From NCBI GenBank assembly GCA_905215195.1, contig CAJMPF010000122.1, positions 1-5,624 on the forward strand: a stretch of DNA of 5,624 bases, given 5' to 3'. Shown here one piece after another: positions 1 to 5,557 of this stretch (positions within the stretch are counted from its first letter, which is position 1; every line of letters begins with the position of its first letter). Below the pieces are notes generated by a model. That model did no database searches. It was not told the DNA's origin and saw nothing but the letters and a program-made list of their open reading frames with translations. Made by a program: the position numbers and the translations under genes. This DNA comes from an uncultured bacterium. Its GTDB lineage: Bacteria; Actinomycetota; Coriobacteriia; Coriobacteriales; Coriobacteriaceae.

Positions 1-4
1 CGCA

Positions 5-61
5 GCGCGAAGGCCCCTTGTCCGTCGCTCCGTAGGAGCAGGACAAGGGGCCTTCATGCGC
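5..61. repeat. Nested inverted repeat (hairpin element A) downstream of thrB
   Basis: Positions 9-23 and 41-55 are perfect 15-bp inverted arms with the core CCCCTTGTCC / GGACAAGGGG. The 17-nt loop holds a second 5-bp hairpin, GCTCC (27-31) and GGAGC (35-39), around the triloop GTA. GCGC at 5-8 can pair with GCGC at 58-61 across a 2-nt bulge, so the structure may continue to the window edge and could be cut off there. It lies about 60 nt past the thrB stop codon. There is no T-run on either side, so it does not look like a classical intrinsic terminator, although it could block RNA polymerase or protect the 3' end of the mRNA. Positions 12-52 match the inverted complement of 5472-5512 at 36 of 41 bases. 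I see no gene in 1-118. Confidence 0.85.
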
Positions 62-118
62 GAGGACGATTTTGAGGGAACATCCCGACCGTCCCGGACA
101 GGTATATGAGGAGGATGT

Positions 119-1001
119 CTACAGGTACTCGATTTGAGCGCCCTCGGTGTCGCACGTGAGGATATGCGTATCACACTTAGGGAACTGCTCGCGCAGCTTG
201 ACCTGCAGGAATTTTGCCACGATGGTGTCGTCGGTCACCGCCATAAGGGTCGAGCCCGAACCGCTGATCCAGATGGTCTTGGCGCCGCCGTTAAGGCAGG
301 TGTCGCGCACGGCGTTGTAGTCGGGAATCAGGCGGCGACGATAGGGCTCTTGAATGCGGTCGTCATTGGCGGCGGCAATCAGGTCGAGGTCACCAGTCTC
401 AAAGCCGCGCGTCATACCGGCGATGCGGCCCATCTGCCACACGGCGGTGGAGAGCGGAATCTCCTGCGGCACGACCTTGCGCGCCTCGCTCGTGTGTACC
501 TCGTAGGGCGGAATCACGGTAATAAAACGCAGGCGATCGCTCACCTCGTAGCGCAGGCACTGGGGGAGCGAATCAGTCGGCGTAAAGGAGCAGACGGCGC
601 CGCCCAGGATGGCGGGGGCGACGTTATCGGGATGGCCCTCGACCTCGGTGGCAATGCGGACGAGCTCGGCACGGTCGACGGTGTGGCCCGTCAGCGCGGC
701 GGGCCGCCATAATGCCGGCGACGACGCAGGTGGAGCTGGAACCCAGGCCGCGGGCGACGGGCACGTCGGTCTGGATGTCGATAGCGACGGGGAAGGCCGG
801 CTCGCCCCATGCGGCCAGCGCATCGACAAAGCTCACGTAGACCAGGTTGTTCTCGTTTTGGAACTCCTCGGGGCAGCCCGTGATGGTGAGCTTGTCGGTA
901 CGCTCGAAGGTGAAGTGCGAGTAGAGGCTGACGGCCATGCCGAGGGTATCGTATCCAATGCCCAAGTTGGCGCTGGTTGCTGGGACGGTGATTTTGATCA
1001 T
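119..1001 (-). pseudogene. thrB: Homoserine kinase, interrupted by a single-base frameshift
   Basis: Homoserine kinase (GHMP kinase family, cytoplasmic) phosphorylates L-homoserine to O-phosphohomoserine, the substrate of the neighbouring threonine synthase. Translation from ATG 1001-999 gives a substrate-site motif TSANLGIGYDTLG (residues 9-21) and the GHMP ATP loop PVARGLGSSSTC (81-92). After residue 101 the frame runs into an unrelated tail ending near 624, giving only about 125 aa. Homology resumes in another frame with ALTGHTVDRAELVRIATEVE, then EGHPDNVAPAILGG and the C-terminal ISGSGSTLMAV motif, to the TAG at 119-121. Removing one base at about 698 (within GGCGGGCCGCC, 697-707) restores a 293-aa protein, close to the usual ~300 aa. 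Each half keeps clean coding sequence, so the lesion is either very recent or a sequencing/assembly error. The start is supported by AGGAGG six bases upstream. The identification is firm; whether the gene is functional is open. Confidence 0.93.
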
Positions 1002-1007
1002 GTGGGT

Positions 1008-1013
1008 CCTCCT
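1008..1013 (-). promoter_or_regulatory. Ribosome binding site of thrB
   Basis: The minus strand reads AGGAGG followed by six bases and the ATG at 1001-999. This is a strong Shine-Dalgarno match and fixes the thrB start. It sits only two bases from the end of the large inverted repeat at 1016-1127, so folding of that repeat could affect ribosome access. Confidence 0.85.
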
Positions 1014-1015
1014 GG

Positions 1016-1127
1016 GCGTGCCTGGCCGTTTAGTTCGCTGCTCGGGCAGTCCTGGCTCGCTCGGAAAGCACATTAAGTGCTTTCCGGCTCGTGCGGAACT
1101 CGCGACGAACTAAACGGCCAGGCACGC
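1016..1127. repeat. Large nested palindrome (element B) in the thrB leader
   Basis: Arms 1016-1037 and 1106-1127 are perfect 22-bp inverted repeats (left arm begins GCGTGCCTGGCCG). Between them is a second perfect 10-bp hairpin, CGGAAAGCAC (1062-1071) and GTGCTTTCCG (1077-1086), with loop ATTAA. A small CTGC-TCGG-GCAG hairpin sits at 1038-1049. CCTGGC occurs twice, in the left arm (1021-1026) and at 1051-1056, so GCCAGG at 1117-1122 has two possible partners. The element lies between thrC and thrB and would be transcribed as the thrB leader or as thrC-thrB spacer RNA. The sequence differs from the hairpins at the window ends, but the arm-within-arm architecture is similar. It could be a mobile palindromic element, a processing or attenuation structure, or both. 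Confidence 0.85.
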
Positions 1128-1173
1128 TGTGCGCGTTCGTCATCATCCCGGGGGTTATCTGATGAAAGAAGGT

Positions 1174-1193
1174 GCGCCGGCTTTCGCCGGCGC
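1174..1193 (-). terminator. Probable intrinsic terminator of thrC
   Basis: On the minus strand GCGCCGGC, loop GAAA, GCCGGCGC forms a perfect 8-bp GC stem capped by a GNRA tetraloop, beginning 12 nt after the thrC stop codon. The following bases, ACCTTCTTTC, are pyrimidine-rich but not a clean T-run. Position and stability favour a terminator; alternatively it is a 3'-end stabilising hairpin that lets some transcription continue into thrB. Confidence 0.6.
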
Positions 1194-1205
1194 TTAATAA
1201 GGTAT

Positions 1206-2723
1206 CTAGTTGGTGCTCATTCGTTTTGCTGCAGACTCGACGTAGCTTGCCATCTCATCGACGTCGCAGACGTCTTCGAAGCGGACAGGCTTGGACTCGA
1301 GCTCGGCGAGCTGGGTCGGGGCGACCGTGTTGGTGGCCTGCTCGAGTACGCGCATAGCCTCAAAATCATCTTCGGGAACATCGAGGCCCAGGGCGTCGCA
1401 GCAGGCGCGCGGGAACTTGTAGGGGCTGGCGGTCGAAAGCAGCACGCGGGCCTTGGCGCCCTCGGCGGGGGCGACCTGCTCAAAGACATGATAGCCGCAA
1501 GCGGTGTGCGGGTCGATCACGTAACCGTTCGCATCCCAGCAGCTCTTGATGGCGGCGCGGACCTCGTCCTCGCTGGCCCAGCCGCAGCCAAACACACTCT
1601 GGATCTTGGCCAGCAGCTCGGCGGGCACCTCGTAGCGACCGGTCTGGGCAAGCTGCTCCATAAGGCCGGCAACGAGCTCACAGTCGCCATCGGACAGGAA
1701 GTACAGCATGCGTTCCAGGTTGGAGCTGATGAGGATGTCCATCGACGGCGAGATGGTCGTGAAGAACGGACGGTTGCGGTCGTAGACGCCGGTGGTCAAG
1801 AAGTCGGCGAGCACGTTGTTCTTGTCGCTGGCCACGATGAGTTTGGTGACGGGCAGGCCCATGCGCTTGGCGTAGTAGCCGGCCAGGATATCGCCAAAGT
1901 TGCCGGTCGGTACGCAGAACTCCACAGCGTCGCCGGCCTCGATGGCGCCGGCGCGCAGCAGCTGCGCATAGGCGGCAAAGTAGTAGACGACCTGTGGCAC
2001 CAGGCGGCCGACGTTGATGGAGTTGGCACTCGAAAGCACCGTGCCGGCGGCCTCAAGACGCTCGGCAAGCTCCTTATCGGCAAAGATACGCTTGACGGCA
2101 CTCTGGGCATCGTCGAAGTTGCCGCGGATGCCGCAGACGGCGACGTTATCGCCCTCCTGTGTGGACATCTGCAGATTCTGCACGCGGCTGACTTTGCCCT
2201 CGGGATAAAAGACGGTGATGCCCGTGCCCGGGGCGTCGGCAAAGCCGGCGAGTGCGGCCTTGCCGGTATCGCCCGATGTGGCGGTGACGATCATGATGCG
2301 CTCGGCGCCGCCGTCCTTGGCGGAAGTGCGGGCCATCAAGCGGGGGAGCATCTGCAGAGCGACGTCCTTGAAGGCGCTTGTGGGGCCGCCAAAGAGCTCC
2401 ATCACATAGGTCTGAGGGGCGTCAGCGCCCGGCGCAGCGTCGAGTTTGACGAGCGGCGTAACCTCTTCACTCGCGAACGTGCCGCGGTATGCCTCGTCGA
2501 CACACGCCGAAATTTCTTCGGCCGTGTAATCATTCAGTAACATTCCCAACACATCTTGAGCGATTTCAAAGTACGATTTATCTGCAAGCGAGCTGATATC
2601 GACCTGCTGGGTGCCGAGCTCGTCCGAGACAAACAAACCCCCGTCGGGAGCGATGCCGGTGCGGATTGCCACCTTACTTGAGCACGATAAAGTGCGTCCT
2701 CGTGTACTATGATAAGTTCCCAT
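1206..2723 (-). CDS. thrC: Threonine synthase
   Basis: A PLP-dependent fold-type II enzyme of the cytoplasm that converts O-phosphohomoserine to L-threonine and phosphate, the last step of threonine synthesis. The 505-aa product begins MGTYHSTRG, the typical N-terminal YxSTRG motif, followed by GIAPDGGLFV (24-33). The PLP lysine is K119 in FGGPTSAFKDVALQ. TATSGDTGKAA (147-157) forms the phosphate-binding region, and SANSINVGRLVPQ and PTGNFGDILAGYYAKRMG follow in family order. The length suits the long threonine synthase class with a C-terminal extension. The frame stays open to an ATG at 2768, but the 2723 start is preferred because it gives the family N-terminus and has GAGGAG nine bases upstream. 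It is divergent from lysC and lies upstream of thrB on the same strand, with a 204-bp gap holding a hairpin and a large palindrome. The gene is intact. Confidence 0.96.
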   Translation of the reverse strand: MGTYHSTRGRTLSCSSKVAIRTGIAPDGGLFVSDELGTQQVDISSLADKSYFEIAQDVLGMLLNDYTAEEISACVDEAYRGTFASEEVTPLVKLDAAPGADAPQTYVMELFGGPTSAFKDVALQMLPRLMARTSAKDGGAERIMIVTATSGDTGKAALAGFADAPGTGITVFYPEGKVSRVQNLQMSTQEGDNVAVCGIRGNFDDAQSAVKRIFADKELAERLEAAGTVLSSANSINVGRLVPQVVYYFAAYAQLLRAGAIEAGDAVEFCVPTGNFGDILAGYYAKRMGLPVTKLIVASDKNNVLADFLTTGVYDRNRPFFTTISPSMDILISSNLERMLYFLSDGDCELVAGLMEQLAQTGRYEVPAELLAKIQSVFGCGWASEDEVRAAIKSCWDANGYVIDPHTACGYHVFEQVAPAEGAKARVLLSTASPYKFPRACCDALGLDVPEDDFEAMRVLEQATNTVAPTQLAELESKPVRFEDVCDVDEMASYVESAAKRMSTN

Positions 2724-2732
2724 ATAACACTG

Positions 2733-2738
2733 CTCCTC
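2733..2738 (-). promoter_or_regulatory. Ribosome binding site deciding the thrC start
   Basis: The minus strand has GAGGAG nine bases before the ATG at 2723-2721. No comparable site precedes the in-frame ATG at 2768, so this site selects the shorter, family-typical start. Confidence 0.7.
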
Positions 2739-2759
2739 GGATGCCTTGGTCCCAATCGG

Positions 2760-2775
2760 TGAAACCATGGTATCA
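2760..2775. promoter_or_regulatory. Candidate operator: 16-nt near-perfect dyad
   Basis: TGAAACCATGGTATCA is self-complementary at seven of eight pairs, with only 2763/2772 mismatched. It lies 37 nt from the thrC start and 52 nt from the lysC start, where one regulator dimer could control both genes. The overlap with -10-like sequences on both strands is suggestive. The regulator is unknown, and short dyads also arise by chance. Confidence 0.3.
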
Positions 2776-2827
2776 GAGCGCGCAAAATAGGTTCGCAGAG
2801 GCTTTTTAGAAAGGTAACCTCCAGCCC

Positions 2828-4216
2828 ATGATTAAGATTGCCAAGTTTGGCGGCTCGTCGGTCGCCGACGCCGAACACTTCAAGAAGATCAAGGCCATCG
2901 TCGATGCCGACCCTGCCCGCCGTTTTGTGGTGGTTTCTGCCTGCGGTCGCCGCTTTAAGGGCGACACCAAGGTGACCGACCTGCTCTACCTGGTTAACGC
3001 GCACGTTAAGTATCACGTGTCGTGCGAGGAGTTGCTCGAGGACATTGGCCAGCGCTATTTTGATATTGCTGACGAGCTGGAGCTTACCTATCCCATCCGC
3101 GAGGAGTTCGCGGCCTTTGCCGAGCGCGCCCGCTCGGGCGGTTACTCCACCGAGGAGCTCGTGAGCCGCGGTGAGTACTTCACCGCTCGCCTGATGGCCG
3201 AGTACCTGGGCCTGCCGTTCCTGGACGCCGCGACGGTCGTGGCGTTCCATCACGACGGTACGCTCAGCATGAATCGCACCTCCGAGCTGGTGCAGGAGTA
3301 CGGCCAACAGGGCGGCTTTGTTATGCCCGGTTTCTACGGAGCGACGCGTGAGGGCCAGATCAAGCTGCTCGACCGTGGCGGCGGTGATATCTCGGGCTCG
3401 ATCCTGGCCAAGTGCCTGGGCGCCGACCTGTACGAGAACTGGACCGACGTCTCGGGCTTCTATTCTGCCGATCCGCGCATCGTGCCTGAGGCTCAGCCCA
3501 TCGCCCGCGTTACCTACGAGGAGCTGCGCGAGCTTTCGTACATGGGCGCAAGTGTCCTGCACGAGGAGGCCGTGTTCCCCGTGCGCGAGGCAGGCATTCC
3601 GCTGGTCATCAAGAACACCAATGCGCCACAGGACCCCGGCACCATCATTAGCGAGACGGCTGATGAGGGCGAGGCGGAGCCCATCATTACCGGTGTGACC
3701 GGCAAGCGCGGTTTTGTCGCCATCAACGTTGCCCGCGACCGCACCAAACCCCGTGTCGGTTTTATGCGCCGCGCGCTTTCGGTCTTCGAGCGCTATGACG
3801 TTTCCGTCGAGCACATGCCCACCGGTGTCGACCGCTTTGGCGCCGTGGTGCAGGAGCAGGATGTGCACGACTCGCTGTACTCGCTCGTGGGCGACATTCA
3901 GCAGGAGGTCGAGCCGCTTGAGATCGAGGTCGTTGAGGGTCTGGCGCTCATCGCGACCGTTGGCCGCAACCTGCGTGGTCGTGCCGGCATCTCGGGCCAC
4001 CTGTTTGGCATGCTTGGTCAGGCCGGCGTGAGCGTGCGCATGATTTCACAGAGCTGCGACGAGATCAACATCATCATCGGCGTGGAGGAGAAGGACTTTG
4101 ACCTGGCGATTCAGACCATTTACCGTGCCTTCTCCGACGAAAACGGCATTGTGAAGGTCTCCGACCTGGAGGCTCCCGCGCCGGTCGATCCCGCCCTGGT
4201 CGCGCTCCACAAGTAG
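2828..4216 (+). CDS. lysC: Aspartate kinase (monofunctional, with ACT domains)
   Basis: Catalyses ATP-dependent phosphorylation of L-aspartate to 4-aspartyl phosphate, the first committed step toward lysine, threonine and methionine; cytoplasmic. The 462-aa product starts MIKIAKFGGSS, with the family KFGGSS motif at 6-11. The amino-acid kinase domain runs to about residue 285 and includes SRGEYFTARLMAEYLG (113-128), LDRGGGDISGS (181-191) and YMGASVLHEEAVFPV (238-252). Two ACT regulatory regions follow, at about 295-345 (containing VEHMPTGVDRFGAVV) and 372-436 (containing ATVGRNLRGRAGISGHLFGMLGQAGVSV). ACT domains of this family mediate feedback inhibition by lysine and/or threonine; which effector acts here cannot be read from the sequence. 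There is no fused homoserine dehydrogenase domain. The start follows from the N-terminal motif, since the AGAAAGG ribosome site 13 bases upstream is only moderate. The gene is divergent from thrC and upstream of asd, which performs the next reaction. Confidence 0.96.
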   Translation: MIKIAKFGGSSVADAEHFKKIKAIVDADPARRFVVVSACGRRFKGDTKVTDLLYLVNAHVKYHVSCEELLEDIGQRYFDIADELELTYPIREEFAAFAERARSGGYSTEELVSRGEYFTARLMAEYLGLPFLDAATVVAFHHDGTLSMNRTSELVQEYGQQGGFVMPGFYGATREGQIKLLDRGGGDISGSILAKCLGADLYENWTDVSGFYSADPRIVPEAQPIARVTYEELRELSYMGASVLHEEAVFPVREAGIPLVIKNTNAPQDPGTIISETADEGEAEPIITGVTGKRGFVAINVARDRTKPRVGFMRRALSVFERYDVSVEHMPTGVDRFGAVVQEQDVHDSLYSLVGDIQQEVEPLEIEVVEGLALIATVGRNLRGRAGISGHLFGMLGQAGVSVRMISQSCDEINIIIGVEEKDFDLAIQTIYRAFSDENGIVKVSDLEAPAPVDPALVALHK

Positions 4217-4229
4217 CTGCCATCCCGTT

Positions 4230-4255
4230 GATTTTTTAGACATGTCTCATAAATC
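4230..4255. promoter_or_regulatory. 26-nt dyad with AGACATGTCT centre after lysC
   Basis: Fourteen bases past the lysC stop, GATTT (4230-4234) and AAATC (4251-4255) bracket a T-run (4232-4237) and the perfect 10-bp palindrome AGACATGTCT (4238-4247). The patch is AT-rich in a GC-rich context. The palindrome resembles a dimeric protein site more than a hairpin, because an RNA stem here would be short and weak. The role is unknown. Confidence 0.35.
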
Positions 4256-4267
4256 TACGGCGGGGCG

Positions 4268-4303
4268 TTTCGTTTCGGTTTCGTTTCGACGGGGCGGGTT
4301 TCG
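4268..4303 (+). repeat. TTTCG pentamer array upstream of asd
   Basis: Two tandem TTTCG copies (4268-4277), a single G, two more tandem copies (4279-4288), and a fifth TTTCG at 4299-4303 within the loop of the next hairpin. The run is pyrimidine-skewed and lies about 90-120 nt before the asd start. It could be simple slippage sequence or spaced binding sites; the sequence does not decide. Confidence 0.6.
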
Positions 4304-4320
4304 TGTCCGCCCCGTTCTTG
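4289..4320 (+). terminator. Probable intrinsic terminator of lysC
   Basis: ACGGGGCGG (4289-4297) pairs perfectly with CCGCCCCGT (4307-4315), giving a 9-bp GC-rich stem with a 9-nt loop, followed by the T-rich TCTTGTAT. It lies 72 nt past the lysC stop. The T tract is short, so termination may be partial and asd could be partly cotranscribed with lysC. Confidence 0.55.
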
Positions 4321-4326
4321 TATACA
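4299..4326 (+). promoter_or_regulatory. Weak candidate promoter of asd
   Basis: TATACA at 4321-4326 resembles a -10 box, with TTTCGT at 4299-4304 as a poor -35 box at 16-bp spacing. It overlaps the lysC terminator hairpin, a common compact arrangement, and would give a leader of about 55 nt. The -35 match is weak, so the call is tentative. Confidence 0.25.
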
Positions 4327-4379
4327 CTGGCAACAATAATCGGCCTGCTCGGCGTGCGGGCAAAAGCCAAAACCTATAA

Positions 4380-4385
4380 AGGGGG
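4380..4385 (+). promoter_or_regulatory. Ribosome binding site deciding the asd start
   Basis: AGGGGG ends four bases before ATG 4390. The frame is open to an earlier ATG at 4303, but that codon lies inside the lysC terminator loop and lacks a ribosome site. The 4390 start gives the family N-terminus. Confidence 0.65.
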
Positions 4386-4389
4386 AAGC

Positions 4390-5415
4390 ATGAAACAGTA
4401 CACGGTTGCTATTTTGGGCGCGACGGGAGCCGTGGGCACCCAGATGCTCGAGTGCCTCAACGAGCAGGAGTTTCCGGTCGGTAAGCTCAAGCTGCTGGCG
4501 AGCGCACGCTCTGCGGGCAAGACCGTCGAGTTCCGCGGCGAGCAGATCGTGATCGAAGAGGCTTGCCCCGAGGCCTTTGAGGGCTGTGACATTGTGCTTG
4601 GTGCCGCCGGCGACGATATCGCGAAGGAACTGCTGCCCGAGGCCGTCAAGCGCGGCGCCGTCGTAGTCGACAACAGCCATGCCTTCCGCATGGACCCCGA
4701 GGTGCCGCTGGTCGTGCCCGAGATCAATGCCGACGATATCAAGTGGCATCACGGCCTTATCGCCAATCCCAACTGCGCGACCATCATCGGCCTGGTTCCC
4801 ACGTGGCCGCTGCACCAGCTCGCCGGCGTGAAGCGTATGATCGTGTCCACGTATCAGGCAGCTTCGGGCGCCGGTGCCCCCGGTATGGCCGAGCTCGAAG
4901 CGCAGCTTGCTGCCCTGGGCCGTGGCGAGGAGATTCCCGAGCCGCGCGCATTTGCCGCCCAGCTGGCGAGCAACCTGATTCCGCAGATTGGCGGCGTCAA
5001 GGAGGAGGACTTTACCTCCGAGGAGATGAAGCTGCAAAACGAGGGCCGTAAGATCATGCACCTGCCCGAGCTGCGCGTGAACTGCACCTGCGTGCGCGTG
5101 CCTGTGCTGCGCTCGCACTCCGAGAGCATTACGCTCGAGTTCGAGCGCGACATCACGGTGGAAGAGGCCCGTGCTGCGCTGGCTTCTGCCCCGGGTGTCA
5201 AGCTGGTTGACGACATGAGCGCCGAGGATGCGCACGATCGCTTCCCCATGCCGATGGATACGTCCGACCAGGACCTGATCTGGGTCGGTCGCGTGCGTCG
5301 CGACATCTCGAACCCCGAGGCTGCGCGTGGCATCACCTTCTGGTGCTGCGGCGACCAAATCCGTAAGGGCGCGGCAACCAACGCCGTCCAGATCGCTAAG
5401 CTGCTCTGCGAGTAG
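4390..5415 (+). CDS. asd: Aspartate-semialdehyde dehydrogenase
   Basis: Reduces 4-aspartyl phosphate with NADPH to L-aspartate 4-semialdehyde and phosphate, the branch point between lysine/diaminopimelate and homoserine; cytoplasmic. The 341-aa product begins MKQYTVAILGATGAVG with the dinucleotide-binding glycine motif (10-16). DNSHAFRMDPEVPLVVPEIN (94-113) is the phosphate-binding stretch, with His where many homologues have Ser. The catalytic Cys is C129 in ANPNCATIIGLVP. STYQAASGAG (153-162) follows, then EEMKLQNEGRKIM (211-223), and the catalytic His is H243 in RVPVLRSHSESI. Length and motif order match the bacterial family and the gene is intact. It follows lysC in the same direction after 173 bp that hold a probable terminator and a weak promoter, so it may be a separate or partly coupled unit. 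Confidence 0.96.
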   Translation: MKQYTVAILGATGAVGTQMLECLNEQEFPVGKLKLLASARSAGKTVEFRGEQIVIEEACPEAFEGCDIVLGAAGDDIAKELLPEAVKRGAVVVDNSHAFRMDPEVPLVVPEINADDIKWHHGLIANPNCATIIGLVPTWPLHQLAGVKRMIVSTYQAASGAGAPGMAELEAQLAALGRGEEIPEPRAFAAQLASNLIPQIGGVKEEDFTSEEMKLQNEGRKIMHLPELRVNCTCVRVPVLRSHSESITLEFERDITVEEARAALASAPGVKLVDDMSAEDAHDRFPMPMDTSDQDLIWVGRVRRDISNPEAARGITFWCCGDQIRKGAATNAVQIAKLLCE

Positions 5416-5423
5416 TGTGACCT

Positions 5424-5450
5424 GTCCGGCGGGGGCCGGGCTTAGTTTTC
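5424..5450 (+). terminator. Intrinsic terminator of asd
   Basis: GTCCGGC (5424-5430), loop GGGG, GCCGGGC (5435-5441) forms a 7-bp stem with one G-T pair, followed directly by TTAGTTTTC. It starts nine bases after the asd stop, a classical layout. The 3' half of the stem and the T tract also form the left arm of the larger palindrome at 5428-5557. Confidence 0.65.
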
Positions 5451-5557
5451 AGAACGTCCTCGACCATGTGTGGCGCCTTGTCCTGCTCCTTCGGAGCCGC
5501 GGACAAGGCGCCACACTGGTCTGCGGAGTGTTCTGAAAACTAAGCCCGGCCCCCGCC
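5428..5557. repeat. Doubly nested palindrome (element C) after asd
   Basis: Outer arms 5428-5455 and 5530-5557 are perfect 28-bp inverted repeats containing CCGGGCTTAGTTTTCAGAAC. Inside, GTGTGGCGCCTTGTCC (5468-5483) pairs perfectly with 5501-5516, extended by GACCA/TGGTC (5462-5466 and 5517-5521) across one bulged T. The innermost hairpin is GCTCC (5485-5489) and GGAGC (5493-5497) with loop TTC. The core 5472-5512 is a near copy of 12-52 in opposite orientation. Because the arms are palindromic, the same T-tract is presented on both strands, which suits a two-way terminator between asd and a converging gene beyond the window. A small palindromic mobile element (REP/MITE-like) is the alternative. 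No open frame here encodes a recognisable protein. Confidence 0.85.

Larger units (their letters stand above)
2724..2827. promoter_or_regulatory. Divergent thrC/lysC promoter region
   Basis: This 104-bp gap separates two divergent genes of one pathway, so it must hold promoters for both unless transcription enters from outside. It is more AT-rich than the flanking genes, with CAAAATAGG at about 2783 and CTTTTT at 2802-2807. No box is close enough to the consensus to call: the minus strand has an extended -10-like TGATACCAT and the plus strand TGGTATCAG, both lying on the same dyad at 2760-2775. lysC has only a modest, distant Shine-Dalgarno (AGAAAGG, 2808-2814, 13 bases from the ATG). I see no room for a lysine riboswitch. 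Confidence 0.5.

Noticed and set aside
134..712. Plus-strand open frame opposite thrB
   Set aside because: The opposite strand encodes conserved homoserine kinase motifs; this frame shows none.
690..715. Programmed ribosomal frameshift in thrB
   Set aside because: The site lacks a recognisable slippery heptamer, and homoserine kinases are not known to use recoding; mutation or sequence error is simpler.
1077..2540. Long plus-strand open frame (about 487 codons) antisense to thrC
   Set aside because: It lies opposite a clearly conserved gene, has no recognisable motif, and such frames are expected opposite GC-rich coding sequence.
2721..2768. Upstream thrC start at 2768 adding 15 residues
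   Set aside because: There is no Shine-Dalgarno before it, and the extra residues precede the family N-terminus MGTYHSTRG.
2724..2827. Lysine or threonine-responsive riboswitch or leader peptide upstream of lysC
   Set aside because: The gap is too short for a lysine riboswitch, and I see no short frame rich in Thr, Ile or Lys codons with a terminator.
2534..4000. Long minus-strand open frame antisense to lysC
   Set aside because: It is a shadow of lysC; the predicted protein is low-complexity and unlike any family, and it overlaps the thrC 5' end.
4303..4389. Upstream asd start at 4303 adding 29 residues
   Set aside because: The codon lies in the lysC terminator loop without a ribosome site; MKQYTVAILGATG is the normal N-terminus.
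4255..5358. Minus-strand open frame antisense to asd, running through the TTTCG array
   Set aside because: It is a shadow of asd in a GC-rich genome, with no ribosome site or motif.
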